Shown: positions 6,051 through 14,793 of the stretch, piece by piece
How positions within the stretch are numbered: the stretch's first letter is position 1
Layout of the letters: each line of letters opens with the position of its first letter
NCBI RefSeq assembly: GCF_009696575.1
Contig: NZ_VULQ01000002.1
Span: forward strand, 186,001 to 250,000
DNA: 64,000 nucleotides
Source of the DNA: Anaerococcus porci
Lineage (GTDB): Bacteria > Bacillota > Clostridia > Tissierellales > Peptoniphilaceae
Direction: 5' to 3'
Notes under the pieces: model-generated
What the model was told of the DNA's origin: nothing
Databases searched by the model: none
What the model saw: only the letters and a program-made list of their open reading frames with translations
Position numbers and translations under genes: made by a program

Positions 6051-7864
6051 TATATAGTTTCTAAGCTTTCTACAAATATTTTAGAACTCATATCTGATGG
6101 TAACATAAATCCAGTCCTAGGAGAAAAAGATATCTTAGTTATAGCTGGTCCATCAACAGATACTGACCTTTTGAATTGACTATTTGTAAGCCTCTTATAA
6201 AAGGATATTAACCACTTTTTAATAGTTTCTTTGCTATATTCTTCTTTAAAAGCTACACTTGCTTTTTTATAAATTTCTTTTGCACTAATATTATTTAAAA
6301 ATTCATATGTGAAAAAGTCTATAAGTTCATAAGGTCCTATTATATCTTCTGTCTTTTGGCTTATGTTTCCATCATCATTGCTTTTAAGTTCTGGTGATAT
6401 AGGGGTTTTTAGAATATCATCTAATACTTGCCTTAAATCTTCATTTTCTGTAACTTCTACAAGGTATGAAACTATATATCTTAGTTCAGTTTTTGTAAGT
6501 GATGAGTTTAGGGTATAAGATGACATATGATCGCCATTGTAGGTTGCAAAACCTTGAGAGATTTCTGACTTATCTCCTGTCCCAATTACCAATGCATTTT
6601 TCATATTACCTATATCAAAAAGAATTTGGGTTCTTTCTCGAGCTTGAGAATTTTCATATGCAATATCTTTAGTTATGCCATCATGTCCTATATCTTTTAA
6701 ATGAAGATTTACAGAATCTTTTATAACTATTTCATTAAGTTTTATGCCCAAAGCTTCGGATAGTTTATAAGCGTTTGATTTTGTTCTCTTGCTTGTACCG
6801 AAAGCAGGCATGGTATAAAGATGAATATTTTCAAAAGGTAAATTCACCTTTTTAAAAGCATGGACTATAAATAAAAGTGTCATGGTTGAGTCAAGACCAC
6901 CACTTAATCCTAAAATTACATTTTCACACCCTATAGCCTTCATTCTTTGTATAAGAGCTGATGAAACTATGTCAAATACATCTTCTACATACATTTTCTT
7001 ATCACAATCTTTTGGAAGATATGGAAATTTATCATAATATTCTAAATCATTTACTAAATTATTAAAGTGATGCCCATCTAGAAATTCTTTTTTGTTAAGG
7101 TCAAATCCCTTTACTATATCCACACTTTCGTTTCTCTTATAGTTTTTGATTTTTCCATCATTTGCTATAATATTTAATCCTTCATATACAAAGTCTGTTG
7201 AGCTTTCTCCCAAACCTGAATTTGCTGATAAATAAAGTGTATTTTGGGATAAAAATTCTATTTTATTCTTAACATCATTAAAAGAGCCTGCATATCTAAT
7301 ATATGATGCTGGATTTAGGACTATATCAATTTTATCTTCACTTTTTGAAATAAGAGAATCAGCGATTTCCTTATACTCATTCTCCCCAATAGAAAGTGCT
7401 ATATTCAGACCATCTATATTTATTGATTTTTGATTGAAAATTACAACAAAATCATCTTCTACGTTAATACAGTCTATTTTTTTAGTAGAAAAGATATTTT
7501 TTTCATAATCTTTTAACTTATCTTTAGTAAATGCTCCCAAGATATCTCCAGATTTAATAAGTAAGACTGTATTAAAAAGATCATAGCCATCTTTTATTAC
7601 AAGACCTATACTAAATATTAGGTCATAATCTTTAGAAAATCTCTTTAAGTCTATCAAAGCATCCTTGGATTTTTTTATAATTTCTTCATTTTTATACCCA
7701 TCATAAAGGCTTGCTCCTATTAAGGATAACTCTGGGAAAAGTAGGATATTTACCCCTTCTTTTTCAGCCGCTTTTATAGCTTTTTTTATTATTTCTTTAT
7801 TATAGGATATATCTCCTATTTTTATTTCAAAGTTACTTGCTCTTAATTTTAAATAATCCATCAA
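6050..7864 (-). CDS. nadE: NAD synthetase with a degenerate glutaminase domain
   Basis: 604 residues, the length of glutamine-dependent NAD+ synthetase, which amidates nicotinic acid adenine dinucleotide. Residues 1-265 form a nitrilase-like domain; residues 290-590 the ATP-pyrophosphatase synthetase with LGLSGGLDST (P-loop, about 319-327), the QARERTQILF block and GTGDKSEISQGFATYNGDH. In the nitrilase domain Glu45 (FPELSLIG) and Lys114 (TKDKL) are in place. The catalytic Cys expected in an ICED-like motif is Gly160 (LSIGENEY), read directly from GGG in the DNA. The enzyme probably uses free ammonia. It overlaps the following phosphoesterase gene by one base. The start is ATG with GAGG upstream. 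Confidence 0.92.
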   Translation of the reverse strand: MMDYLKLRASNFEIKIGDISYNKEIIKKAIKAAEKEGVNILLFPELSLIGASLYDGYKNEEIIKKSKDALIDLKRFSKDYDLIFSIGLVIKDGYDLFNTVLLIKSGDILGAFTKDKLKDYEKNIFSTKKIDCINVEDDFVVIFNQKSINIDGLNIALSIGENEYKEIADSLISKSEDKIDIVLNPASYIRYAGSFNDVKNKIEFLSQNTLYLSANSGLGESSTDFVYEGLNIIANDGKIKNYKRNESVDIVKGFDLNKKEFLDGHHFNNLVNDLEYYDKFPYLPKDCDKKMYVEDVFDIVSSALIQRMKAIGCENVILGLSGGLDSTMTLLFIVHAFKKVNLPFENIHLYTMPAFGTSKRTKSNAYKLSEALGIKLNEIVIKDSVNLHLKDIGHDGITKDIAYENSQARERTQILFDIGNMKNALVIGTGDKSEISQGFATYNGDHMSSYTLNSSLTKTELRYIVSYLVEVTENEDLRQVLDDILKTPISPELKSNDDGNISQKTEDIIGPYELIDFFTYEFLNNISAKEIYKKASVAFKEEYSKETIKKWLISFYKRLTNSQFKRSVSVDGPAITKISFSPRTGFMLPSDMSSKIFVESLETI

Positions 7865-7911
7865 TAAAACCTCTCATAAAAAGTCTTTACTTTCTAATTA
7901 TATCTTTTTAG

Positions 7912-7940
7912 AAAAAAACTGCCACAGTTTCCTGTGGCAA
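7912..7940 (-). terminator. terminator of the acyl-CoA dehydrogenase-flavodiiron operon
   Basis: On the minus strand TTGCCACAG, GAAA loop, CTGTGGCAG and T7, 15 nt after the flavodiiron stop codon. Confidence 0.9.
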
Positions 7941-7954
7941 TTTTGTTTTTATTT

Positions 7955-9196
7955 TTATTTCTTTTGTTCTTTAGCTTTTTGGATTTCTTCTCTTCTTTTC
8001 TTCATAGATTCAAATATACCATCAACTAATGCATCCATATCAGCTTCTTTATTAGATTTAAGTGATGAAACTATATTAACTTGTTCTGGAAGAACGTCTA
8101 TTAATTTCATTTCTTCATCTAAGAATTTTTCCATCTTATCAGCTGCTGTTGGTGCCCATGTACCGTTATCCATTAGTGATACTGCCCTATTTTGGATATT
8201 TAGTGCTGCCATATCATGGATAAAGTCTTTCATCTTTGGATAGATACCAAGGTTATATGTTACTGAAGCAAGTACTATATTTGAATATTTAAATGCATCA
8301 GCTATCAAATATGAAACATCTGTATTTGATACATCTCTTAAGGAAATATTTGTCATTCCTCTATCACATAATTTTGACGCTAGAGCTTGTGCAGCATATT
8401 CTGTATTTCCATACATAGATGCATAAGCTATTAGTACACCCTCTTCTTCAGGTTGATAGCTTGACCATTTATCATATTTATCAAGAATGTATCCAAAGTC
8501 TTTTCTCCATACTAAACCATGAAGTGGACAAATATATTTAATATCAAGTGTTGCAGCTTTTTTAAGTACTGCTTGAACAAAGGTACCATATTTACCAACT
8601 ATGTTTGTATAGTATCTTCTACCTTCATCTAACCAATCTCTATCCCAATTAACTTCGTCTGCGAAAAGTCTTCCATCATTTGATTTAAAAGATCCGAAAG
8701 CATCTGCTGAAAATAGTACCTTATCTGTTAGGTCATATGTCATTAAAACTTCTGGCCAGTGAACCATTGGTGCTTCTACAAATGTATATTCATGCTTACC
8801 AAATGAGATTGAATCCCCTTCTTTAACTTCTATATATCTATCATCTATATGGTATCCAAATTGTCTCATAAATAATACAGCTTTTTCACTAGCAATTATT
8901 TTAACATTTGGATAATAGTGAAGAATTAATTCTATAGCAGAACAATGGTCTGGTTCCATATGTTGGATTATCATATAGTCAAGATCACGATCTCCTAAAA
9001 CTCTAGATATATTTATGATATATTCTCTAGTAACAGCCCAATCTATTGAGTCAATTAATACTGTTTTTTCATCCATTAATAGGTATGAGTTATAAGATAC
9101 ACCATCTATAGGAAAAATATTTTCAAATAGAGCTAGTCTTCTATCGTCTCCACCTACATAATATAAGTCGTCTGTAACTTTTCTAACTGTATACAT
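7955..9196 (-). CDS. fprA: flavodiiron protein (A-type flavoprotein, O2/NO reductase)
   Basis: 413 residues from the ATG at 9196. GGAGGA lies 6 nt upstream of this ATG and would be inside the coding sequence of a longer TTG reading, so the ATG is preferred. An N-terminal metallo-beta-lactamase domain carries the di-iron ligands: QHMEPDH, APMVHWPE, SADAF and PLHG. A C-terminal flavodoxin domain begins near residue 250 (IAYASMYGNTEYAA) and binds FMN. The enzyme reduces O2 to water, or NO to N2O, in the cytosol with electrons from rubredoxin or similar. It directly follows the acyl-CoA dehydrogenase fusion gene. A second, divergent paralogue starts at 11508. Confidence 0.92.
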   Translation of the reverse strand: MYTVRKVTDDLYYVGGDDRRLALFENIFPIDGVSYNSYLLMDEKTVLIDSIDWAVTREYIINISRVLGDRDLDYMIIQHMEPDHCSAIELILHYYPNVKIIASEKAVLFMRQFGYHIDDRYIEVKEGDSISFGKHEYTFVEAPMVHWPEVLMTYDLTDKVLFSADAFGSFKSNDGRLFADEVNWDRDWLDEGRRYYTNIVGKYGTFVQAVLKKAATLDIKYICPLHGLVWRKDFGYILDKYDKWSSYQPEEEGVLIAYASMYGNTEYAAQALASKLCDRGMTNISLRDVSNTDVSYLIADAFKYSNIVLASVTYNLGIYPKMKDFIHDMAALNIQNRAVSLMDNGTWAPTAADKMEKFLDEEMKLIDVLPEQVNIVSSLKSNKEADMDALVDGIFESMKKRREEIQKAKEQKK

Positions 9197-9208
9197 ATAT
9201 TCCTCCAA

Positions 9209-11134
9209 CTACTTTCTATCTTCTGGTACATCCATTTTAATAAATTGATCTTTGGCTTCACCTGAAACTGGAGATACCCAATTATCTGGTAATTTATCAA
9301 ATGGTGTTCCTGGTTCTATTCCATTTTCTGGATCTCCTTCTTCAGGATTGTATTCGTATCCAGAACCTGTATCTACATAGATTGGGTTTGTAGGTGCCAT
9401 TTTTCTTGGTTTAGATCTTTTCATTTTCTTCATTGGTGGTGCTGGTTTCTTTTCTTCACCATTGTCAAGTTCTTTAATTAATAGTGGAAGAATTTCCATA
9501 GCATCACCTACTATACCATAGTCACAGTTTAAGAAGATTGGTGCATTCTTAGAGTTATTTATTGCAACTATTGTTGAAGCATTTTTAATTCCTTTTAAGT
9601 GTTGTCCTGCCCCAGATACACCTACACCTATATATAAGTTTCCTTTAAATGTTTGACCACTCATACCTACATATCTATCAAGATCAACATATTTTAATGT
9701 TTCTGCGACTGGTCTAGATGATGAAATAGCTGCTCCTGCTTGATATGCTAAATCTTCTATAAGTTTCATATTCTTTTTATCACCTATACCACGTCCAGCT
9801 ACTACTATTCTTTCAGCTTCTTGAACAGGTGTATAAGGATCAATGCCTACAGTGAAGTCATATCCGTCCTTTTTAAGTGCTGCCACAAGGTTTTTAACTG
9901 CTTCTTTAGGATCTCCTTCATAGATTTCACGTTTTCTAACTCCTGCGATGGGTCCAGACTTCTTGTTTGAACCTGCCGCTTTCATCTTAGGTGCTTTTCC
10001 TACTGTGTGAGCTCCGACTACAACTCTCATTATTTCATTTGTACCTTCATAAATTTGTGTAATCTTTGCATCTCTGTAGAATCTTTCTACATCTATACCC
10101 TTGATAAATCCTGAACCACCGTATAATTGTAGAGCTTCTGATGTTATTTTCTCAGCTAAATCTGATGCAAATTGTTTTGCCATAGCTGCATCTGCTGAAT
10201 ATCTTTCGTGATTTTCTTTTAGTTCTGCTGCAGAATAAATCATAAGTCTTGCAGCTTTTAGATATGTTGCCATATCAGCAAGTTTAAAGGTATTTACTTG
10301 AAGATGAGCTATTGGAAGACCAAATTGTTCTCTTTCCTTAGCATATCCTAGAGCTGACTCATAAGCTCCTTGACCTATACCTAATGCTTGAGATGCTATA
10401 CCAATCCTACCACCATCAAGGGTTGCCATAGCAATTTTAAATCCTTGTCCTTCTTTACCTAGTAAGTTTTCTTTAGGAACTTTAACATTCTCAAAATGAA
10501 GTTCTGCAGTTGTTGATGATCTTATACCCAACTTATCATAGTGGTCTGAGAAAGTAAATCCTTCGAAATCTTTTTCAACTATGAATGCAGATATACCATG
10601 AGTTCCAATACCAGGTGTTGTTACTGCAAATACAACATATGTATCAGCCTTAGGCGCATTTGTTATAAAGATTTTTTTACCATTTAATATATAATTATCG
10701 CCATCAAGTTCAGCTGTTGTTTCTGTACCACCAGCATCACTACCAGCATTTTCTTCTGTTAAACCAAATGCTCCAATCTTTTCCCCTTTAGCAAGTGGAA
10801 TTAAATATTTTTTCTTTTGTTTTTCTGTACCAAAAGCAAAAATTGGCCATGTTCCTAAAGATGTATGTGCTGAACAAATTACACCAACACCTCCGTCTAC
10901 TCTAGATAATTCTTCTACTGTTATAGCATAGCTTATAACATCAAGACCTTGACCACCATATTCTTTAGGATAAGGAATTCCTAAAAATCCTAATTTACCC
11001 ATTTCTTTTACAATATCATCTGGGTATTCGTTATTTTGGTCTAAGTCAAAAGCAATTGGCTTTATTTTTTCTTCAGCAAATTCTCTTACTTTTTTACGTA
11101 AAGCTTCATGCTCTGCTGTTGTTTTAAAACGCAT
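9209..11134 (-). CDS. acyl-CoA dehydrogenase / EtfA-like / cysteine-free rubredoxin fusion
   Basis: 641 residues in three parts. Residues 1-380 are an acyl-CoA dehydrogenase with FAD motifs ([13 protein letters not shown]) and the catalytic Glu in IYEGTNEI near residue 365. About 400-560 is the FAD-binding C-terminal half of electron transfer flavoprotein alpha ([26 protein letters not shown]). Residues 585-632 are a rubredoxin-like fold ([27 protein letters not shown]). The four Fe-ligand cysteines are Asp588, Ser591, Ser621 and Ser624. Known fusions of this kind couple acyl-CoA oxidation to electron carriers; here no iron site can form. It is followed by the flavodiiron gene 12 bp on. AGGAGG precedes the ATG. 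No etfB is in the window. Confidence 0.88.
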   Translation of the reverse strand: MRFKTTAEHEALRKKVREFAEEKIKPIAFDLDQNNEYPDDIVKEMGKLGFLGIPYPKEYGGQGLDVISYAITVEELSRVDGGVGVICSAHTSLGTWPIFAFGTEKQKKKYLIPLAKGEKIGAFGLTEENAGSDAGGTETTAELDGDNYILNGKKIFITNAPKADTYVVFAVTTPGIGTHGISAFIVEKDFEGFTFSDHYDKLGIRSSTTAELHFENVKVPKENLLGKEGQGFKIAMATLDGGRIGIASQALGIGQGAYESALGYAKEREQFGLPIAHLQVNTFKLADMATYLKAARLMIYSAAELKENHERYSADAAMAKQFASDLAEKITSEALQLYGGSGFIKGIDVERFYRDAKITQIYEGTNEIMRVVVGAHTVGKAPKMKAAGSNKKSGPIAGVRKREIYEGDPKEAVKNLVAALKKDGYDFTVGIDPYTPVQEAERIVVAGRGIGDKKNMKLIEDLAYQAGAAISSSRPVAETLKYVDLDRYVGMSGQTFKGNLYIGVGVSGAGQHLKGIKNASTIVAINNSKNAPIFLNCDYGIVGDAMEILPLLIKELDNGEEKKPAPPMKKMKRSKPRKMAPTNPIYVDTGSGYEYNPEEGDPENGIEPGTPFDKLPDNWVSPVSGEAKDQFIKMDVPEDRK

Positions 11135-11180
11135 ATATTCCTCCTAAAAAAATATAATATCCATTTTTCTTTACAGTATC

Positions 11181-11209
11181 ATTCTATCTTGAAAATGTTT
11201 TTTTGTCAA
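11181..11209 (-). promoter_or_regulatory. promoter of the acyl-CoA dehydrogenase-flavodiiron operon
   Basis: On the minus strand TTGACA (11209-11204), a 17-nt spacer and TAGAAT (11186-11181), about 47 nt before the start codon. Near-consensus sigma-A. Confidence 0.75.
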
Positions 11210-11474
11210 ATATATTTATTTTTTATATGTTTTAAGAATATTAATAAAAAATATTTGATATTTGTCAACTATCAAGTACCCCATTTAATATATATCCTAA
11301 ATTTAGATTCTTAATCATTTTTATAAGATTCAAAATTTTTTCTCTACAATAGATATTAAAAATTTATTTTTCATATTATGAAAAAGTTTTTTTAATTTTT
11401 AAAAATATTTTAATTAGCTAATAAAGATTTTATTAATAATAGTTAAAAGATATTTATTTTTAACCTATTTAAGG
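11210..11474. other. AT-rich divergent intergenic region
   Basis: Very AT-rich sequence between the divergent redox genes. A second TTGACA-like hexamer for the minus strand lies near 11263-11268. No gene or convincing operator is visible. Confidence 0.4.
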
Positions 11475-11480
11475 TATAAT
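11475..11480 (+). promoter_or_regulatory. -10 element of the second flavodiiron gene
   Basis: TATAAT at 11475-11480, 27 nt before the ATG, with TTGGAGG as ribosome binding site. The -35 region is AT-rich without a clear TTGACA, which suggests an activator or a weak promoter. Confidence 0.5.
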
Positions 11481-11507
11481 ATCTGTAGTAAAAATATTGG
11501 AGGTTAT

Positions 11508-12731
11508 ATGCAATTTACAAAAAAAGTTTATGAAAATATCTATTGGGTTGGAACCAATGATAGAGGACTTAAAAGATTTGAAAATATGTTCATTCTACCT
11601 AATGGTGTATCATACAATTCATATATTATAAAAGATGAAAAAAATGTTCTTATGGATGGAGTAGATTCTTCTGCCTTAAGAACTTTCTTAGAAAATGTTG
11701 ACTATGTTCTTAACGGTGAAGATTTAGATTACATAATTGTTCAACATATGGAACCTGACCATTGTGGTTCTATTGACTTTATATTAAAAACTTATCCTAA
11801 TTGTAAATTTGTAGGAAACGCTAAATCTATCAAATTTTTTAAACAGTTTTATCCAAACGATAAGTTTGTTGATGGTAGATTTATTGAGATAAGGGATGGG
11901 GATGAATTAAATATAGGCAAAAGAAATCTCAAATTTATATTTGCACCTATGGTACATTGGCCAGAAGTATTTATGACTTATGAAACTACTGAAGGATTAT
12001 TCTTCTCAGCTGATGCTTTTGGTTCTTTTAATGTCATAGAAGGACACATTCAAGCTAAATACTATATTAATAATGATTCTTGGCTTGATGAGAATAGAAG
12101 ATATTATATTAATATTGTCGGCAAGCATGGAAAAATGGTTACAAACTTATTAAAAAAAGTATCAGGTTTCAAAATAAACGCTATTTTCCCACTTCATGGA
12201 CCTGTTTATGAAGATAAGGATTCTATTTCATTTATCTTGGATAAATATGACAAATGGGCAAACTTTAAACCTGAAACTAAGGGTGTTAATATTATTTTTT
12301 CATCTATGTATGGAAATACAGAGCTTGCAAGCGATCTACTTGCATCTAAGCTTGATGAACTCGGAGTTGAAAATATCAGGTTAAGAGATGTATCAGATAT
12401 TGATTTTTCTTATATAATTGCAGATAGTCACAAATATTCTAATCAAGTTTTTGTTGCTATGAATTATAACGCTGAGCTTTATCACAAAATGGACGCTTTT
12501 TTAAGAGAACTTGTAGGTACAGGTTATAAAAACAGACATATTTCATTTATCCACAACTATTCTTGGGGTGGAAAATCATTAGATATAGCTAAGTCCATTC
12601 TTGAAAGTGGTAAACATAAATATATAGGAGAAGATTTTATTATAAATTCCTCCATGACTGAAAACCAAGAAAGAGACATTGAAAATTTAGCTAAAGCTAT
12701 AAAAGAAGACCTAGACAATCAAGAAATTTAA
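11508..12731 (+). CDS. second flavodiiron protein
   Basis: 407 residues with the same two-domain plan as the paralogue at 7955: metallo-beta-lactamase part with QHMEPDH, APMVHWPE, SADAF and PLHG, then a flavodoxin part from about residue 253 (FSSMYGNTELAS). All di-iron ligands are retained. It differs throughout from the first copy and has its own promoter, so the two are probably regulated separately. It is expected to detoxify O2 or NO. The gene is divergent from the acyl-CoA dehydrogenase operon and convergent with the hydrogenase genes. A large palindromic element begins just after the stop. Confidence 0.92.
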   Translation: MQFTKKVYENIYWVGTNDRGLKRFENMFILPNGVSYNSYIIKDEKNVLMDGVDSSALRTFLENVDYVLNGEDLDYIIVQHMEPDHCGSIDFILKTYPNCKFVGNAKSIKFFKQFYPNDKFVDGRFIEIRDGDELNIGKRNLKFIFAPMVHWPEVFMTYETTEGLFFSADAFGSFNVIEGHIQAKYYINNDSWLDENRRYYINIVGKHGKMVTNLLKKVSGFKINAIFPLHGPVYEDKDSISFILDKYDKWANFKPETKGVNIIFSSMYGNTELASDLLASKLDELGVENIRLRDVSDIDFSYIIADSHKYSNQVFVAMNYNAELYHKMDAFLRELVGTGYKNRHISFIHNYSWGGKSLDIAKSILESGKHKYIGEDFIINSSMTENQERDIENLAKAIKEDLDNQEI

Positions 12732-12739
12732 TAAGAATT

Positions 12740-12899
12740 AAAAATGGGATCATTGCACAACAATGAATTTAAAAATTTGCATGAAATCACAAGTAACTTT
12801 CTAGGCAATTGAGAACAAGAATACTTGCTAACAATTGCCATAGATAGACTTGTAATAAATTTGCAAAAATTAATTCATTTTGCAACATTCCCATTTTTA
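12740..12899. repeat. 160-bp multi-stem palindromic element
   Basis: The ends mirror each other: AAAAATGGGATCATTGCA at the left (12740 on) and TGCAACATTCCCATTTTT at the right, continuing inward with ATGAATTTAAAAATTTGCA against TGCAAAAATTAATTCAT. Inside are further nested arms: ACAAGT/ACTTGT, GGCAATTG/CAATTGCC and AAG...CTT. The whole could fold into one long branched hairpin. It fills the gap between two convergent genes. Its arm core (TTGCAAAATGAATTAA) recurs in the hairpin at 21194. No ORF inside; MITE or complex terminator. Confidence 0.6.
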
Positions 12900-12902
12900 T
12901 TA

Positions 12903-14411
12903 TCAATCTTTTGGTTTATCTTCTTCTGGAATATTTTTATTGTCATATGGTGACTTATAGATTGACTCTTTAGCAAATTGTTTAACAGCCTTTGATGTCT
13001 TAAGTTCTGATATCAAGGTACCAGGACCTCCTACACATCCACCTACACACGCCATTCCTTCAAGAAGAAGCCCATCTTTTTTTCCTAATTTTGCCATTTG
13101 TGCAAGCTTTACACAATCAGCTAATCCTTCTGCTTTTTCTACTTTCACATCAAGATCTGGGTTAATTTCAGCAATTCTTTTTTTAACAGCTTCTGCTACC
13201 CCACCACTTACAGCATAGTTTCTTCCTGTTTCTGATGCATCTTGCCACTGTTCATCAATCTCTATTTCAGCTGGATCTATATCTTTTGCTAGAAACATTC
13301 CCATAAGTTCTTCATAGGTTATTACATAGTCTATAGTTTCTGCAACTTCTGGTCTTCTTGCTTCGAGTTTTTTAGATATACAAGGCCCTATAAAAGCAAC
13401 TTTTGCTTCAGGGTCCATTTTCTTTATATGTTTTCCTGAATAAATCATTGGTGTTGAAGACTCTGAAATTTTATCATTTATTTCAGGGAATTTCTTCTTT
13501 ACCATTAGTTTCCATGAATAACAACAACTTGTTCCCATAAATGGTATTTTATCTGGGACACTTTCTACATATTCATGAGCTTCATTTAATGTTGTAAGGT
13601 CAGCACCAAGCCCAACTTCTATAACATCTTTAAATCCAAGTTGTCTAATAGCTTCTTTTATTTGAATAGTAGATGCCATAGGTCCAAATTGTCTAACAAA
13701 GGATGGAGCAACTATAGCATAAACATGCTTATTAGTTAAAAGTGACTTAGCCAACTGGTAGATCTCTGTTTTATCAGATATAGCACCAAATGGACAAGCA
13801 GTTATACACCTACCACATGCTACACACTTATCTTCATCTATTTCAGCCCTACCAAGACTATCACTATTTATTGCCTTAACTCCACATGACTCAGCACATG
13901 GTCTTTTTGTATGAGCTATAGCATTATACGGACAAGCTTGAACACATTTACCACATTTTATACACTTATCTTGGTCTATAATAGAACCATCTGATGTATA
14001 TGTAATAGCATTTTTTGGGCATACATTTACACATGGATGGGCAATACAAGCCTTACAAGTATTGGTTACCTCTACCTTGTTTTCAGCGCATGATTCACAG
14101 GCTATCTTTATAACAGAAACTAGGGGTGGTTCATACTTTCTTGTATCATAATCTTCATCATCTAGTCCATCTGTAATAGCTCCTGTCTTATCAGCAGTTC
14201 TTGCATCAAGACCTACTCCCATCCTTAGTCTTTCACCCATAACAGCTCTTTCCCTAAAGATATTTTCCCTATATGATGCCTCTTCTCCTGGAAGAATATC
14301 AAAAACTTCTGTAGCTATATCATATAATGGCCTATTTTCAAAGGCAATTTTAGCTATATGCTCAAACGCCATTCTTCTAATATTTAAAATATTTATGTAT
14401 GTTTCTTTCAT
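12903..14411 (-). CDS. monomeric [FeFe] hydrogenase, group B-like
   Basis: 502 residues. Cysteine-rich ferredoxin-like repeats at about residues 100-215 (CKACIAHPCVNVCP, CIKCGKCVQACP, CVACGRCITACPFGAI) can hold several 4Fe-4S clusters. The catalytic H-cluster domain follows, with all three signatures in variant form: GTSCCYSW (L1), GPCISKKLEA (L2) and GMACVGGCVGGPG (L3). The TSCCYSW and GPC variants are typical of group B enzymes, whose physiological direction is poorly known. It would evolve or oxidise H2 with ferredoxin in the cytosol. The 2Fe-2S protein gene lies 28 bp upstream on the same strand. No hydEFG maturases are in the window. Confidence 0.85.
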   Translation of the reverse strand: MKETYINILNIRRMAFEHIAKIAFENRPLYDIATEVFDILPGEEASYRENIFRERAVMGERLRMGVGLDARTADKTGAITDGLDDEDYDTRKYEPPLVSVIKIACESCAENKVEVTNTCKACIAHPCVNVCPKNAITYTSDGSIIDQDKCIKCGKCVQACPYNAIAHTKRPCAESCGVKAINSDSLGRAEIDEDKCVACGRCITACPFGAISDKTEIYQLAKSLLTNKHVYAIVAPSFVRQFGPMASTIQIKEAIRQLGFKDVIEVGLGADLTTLNEAHEYVESVPDKIPFMGTSCCYSWKLMVKKKFPEINDKISESSTPMIYSGKHIKKMDPEAKVAFIGPCISKKLEARRPEVAETIDYVITYEELMGMFLAKDIDPAEIEIDEQWQDASETGRNYAVSGGVAEAVKKRIAEINPDLDVKVEKAEGLADCVKLAQMAKLGKKDGLLLEGMACVGGCVGGPGTLISELKTSKAVKQFAKESIYKSPYDNKNIPEEDKPKD

Positions 14412-14439
14412 CTAATTAATCCAATCTTTCTTACAAATA

Positions 14440-14730
14440 TTAATTAAAATTTGCTTCAAAAGCAGTATCTAGTATGTATTCCATTATTACTTCGGTTTTA
14501 GCATTAGTAAATACCTTATCATCTACTAATACAATAGGTGCATTTTTCTTATTCTTTTTGCATTCCTCATAACAGGTAATCATGGATATTTCAATTTTTG
14601 TATCACTTATTTCTAAATTATCATTTTCAATTCTTTTATTAAATTCTTCAACAAACTCCGAAAGTCTATTAAAAATTATGTCAGAGCCTAACATAGTACA
14701 TCTTGCTCCTGCACAAACTTGTATCTTCAT
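14440..14730 (-). CDS. thioredoxin-like [2Fe-2S] protein, hydrogenase partner
   Basis: 96 residues in the thioredoxin-like 2Fe-2S ferredoxin fold (NuoE/HydC type). The four expected ligands are in two pairs: CAGARC near the N-terminus and CYEEC near residues 53-57, followed by APIVLVDDKVFTN. It lacks the N-terminal helical extension of NuoE. Co-directional with, and 28 bp upstream of, the hydrogenase gene, so it is probably an electron-transfer subunit or donor for it. AAGGAGAA precedes the ATG. Confidence 0.8.
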   Translation of the reverse strand: MKIQVCAGARCTMLGSDIIFNRLSEFVEEFNKRIENDNLEISDTKIEISMITCYEECKKNKKNAPIVLVDDKVFTNAKTEVIMEYILDTAFEANFN

Positions 14731-14793
14731 AAATTCTCCTTAAACTTAATAATTACTTGACATAATTATATCAAATATATTGAAATAATAAAA

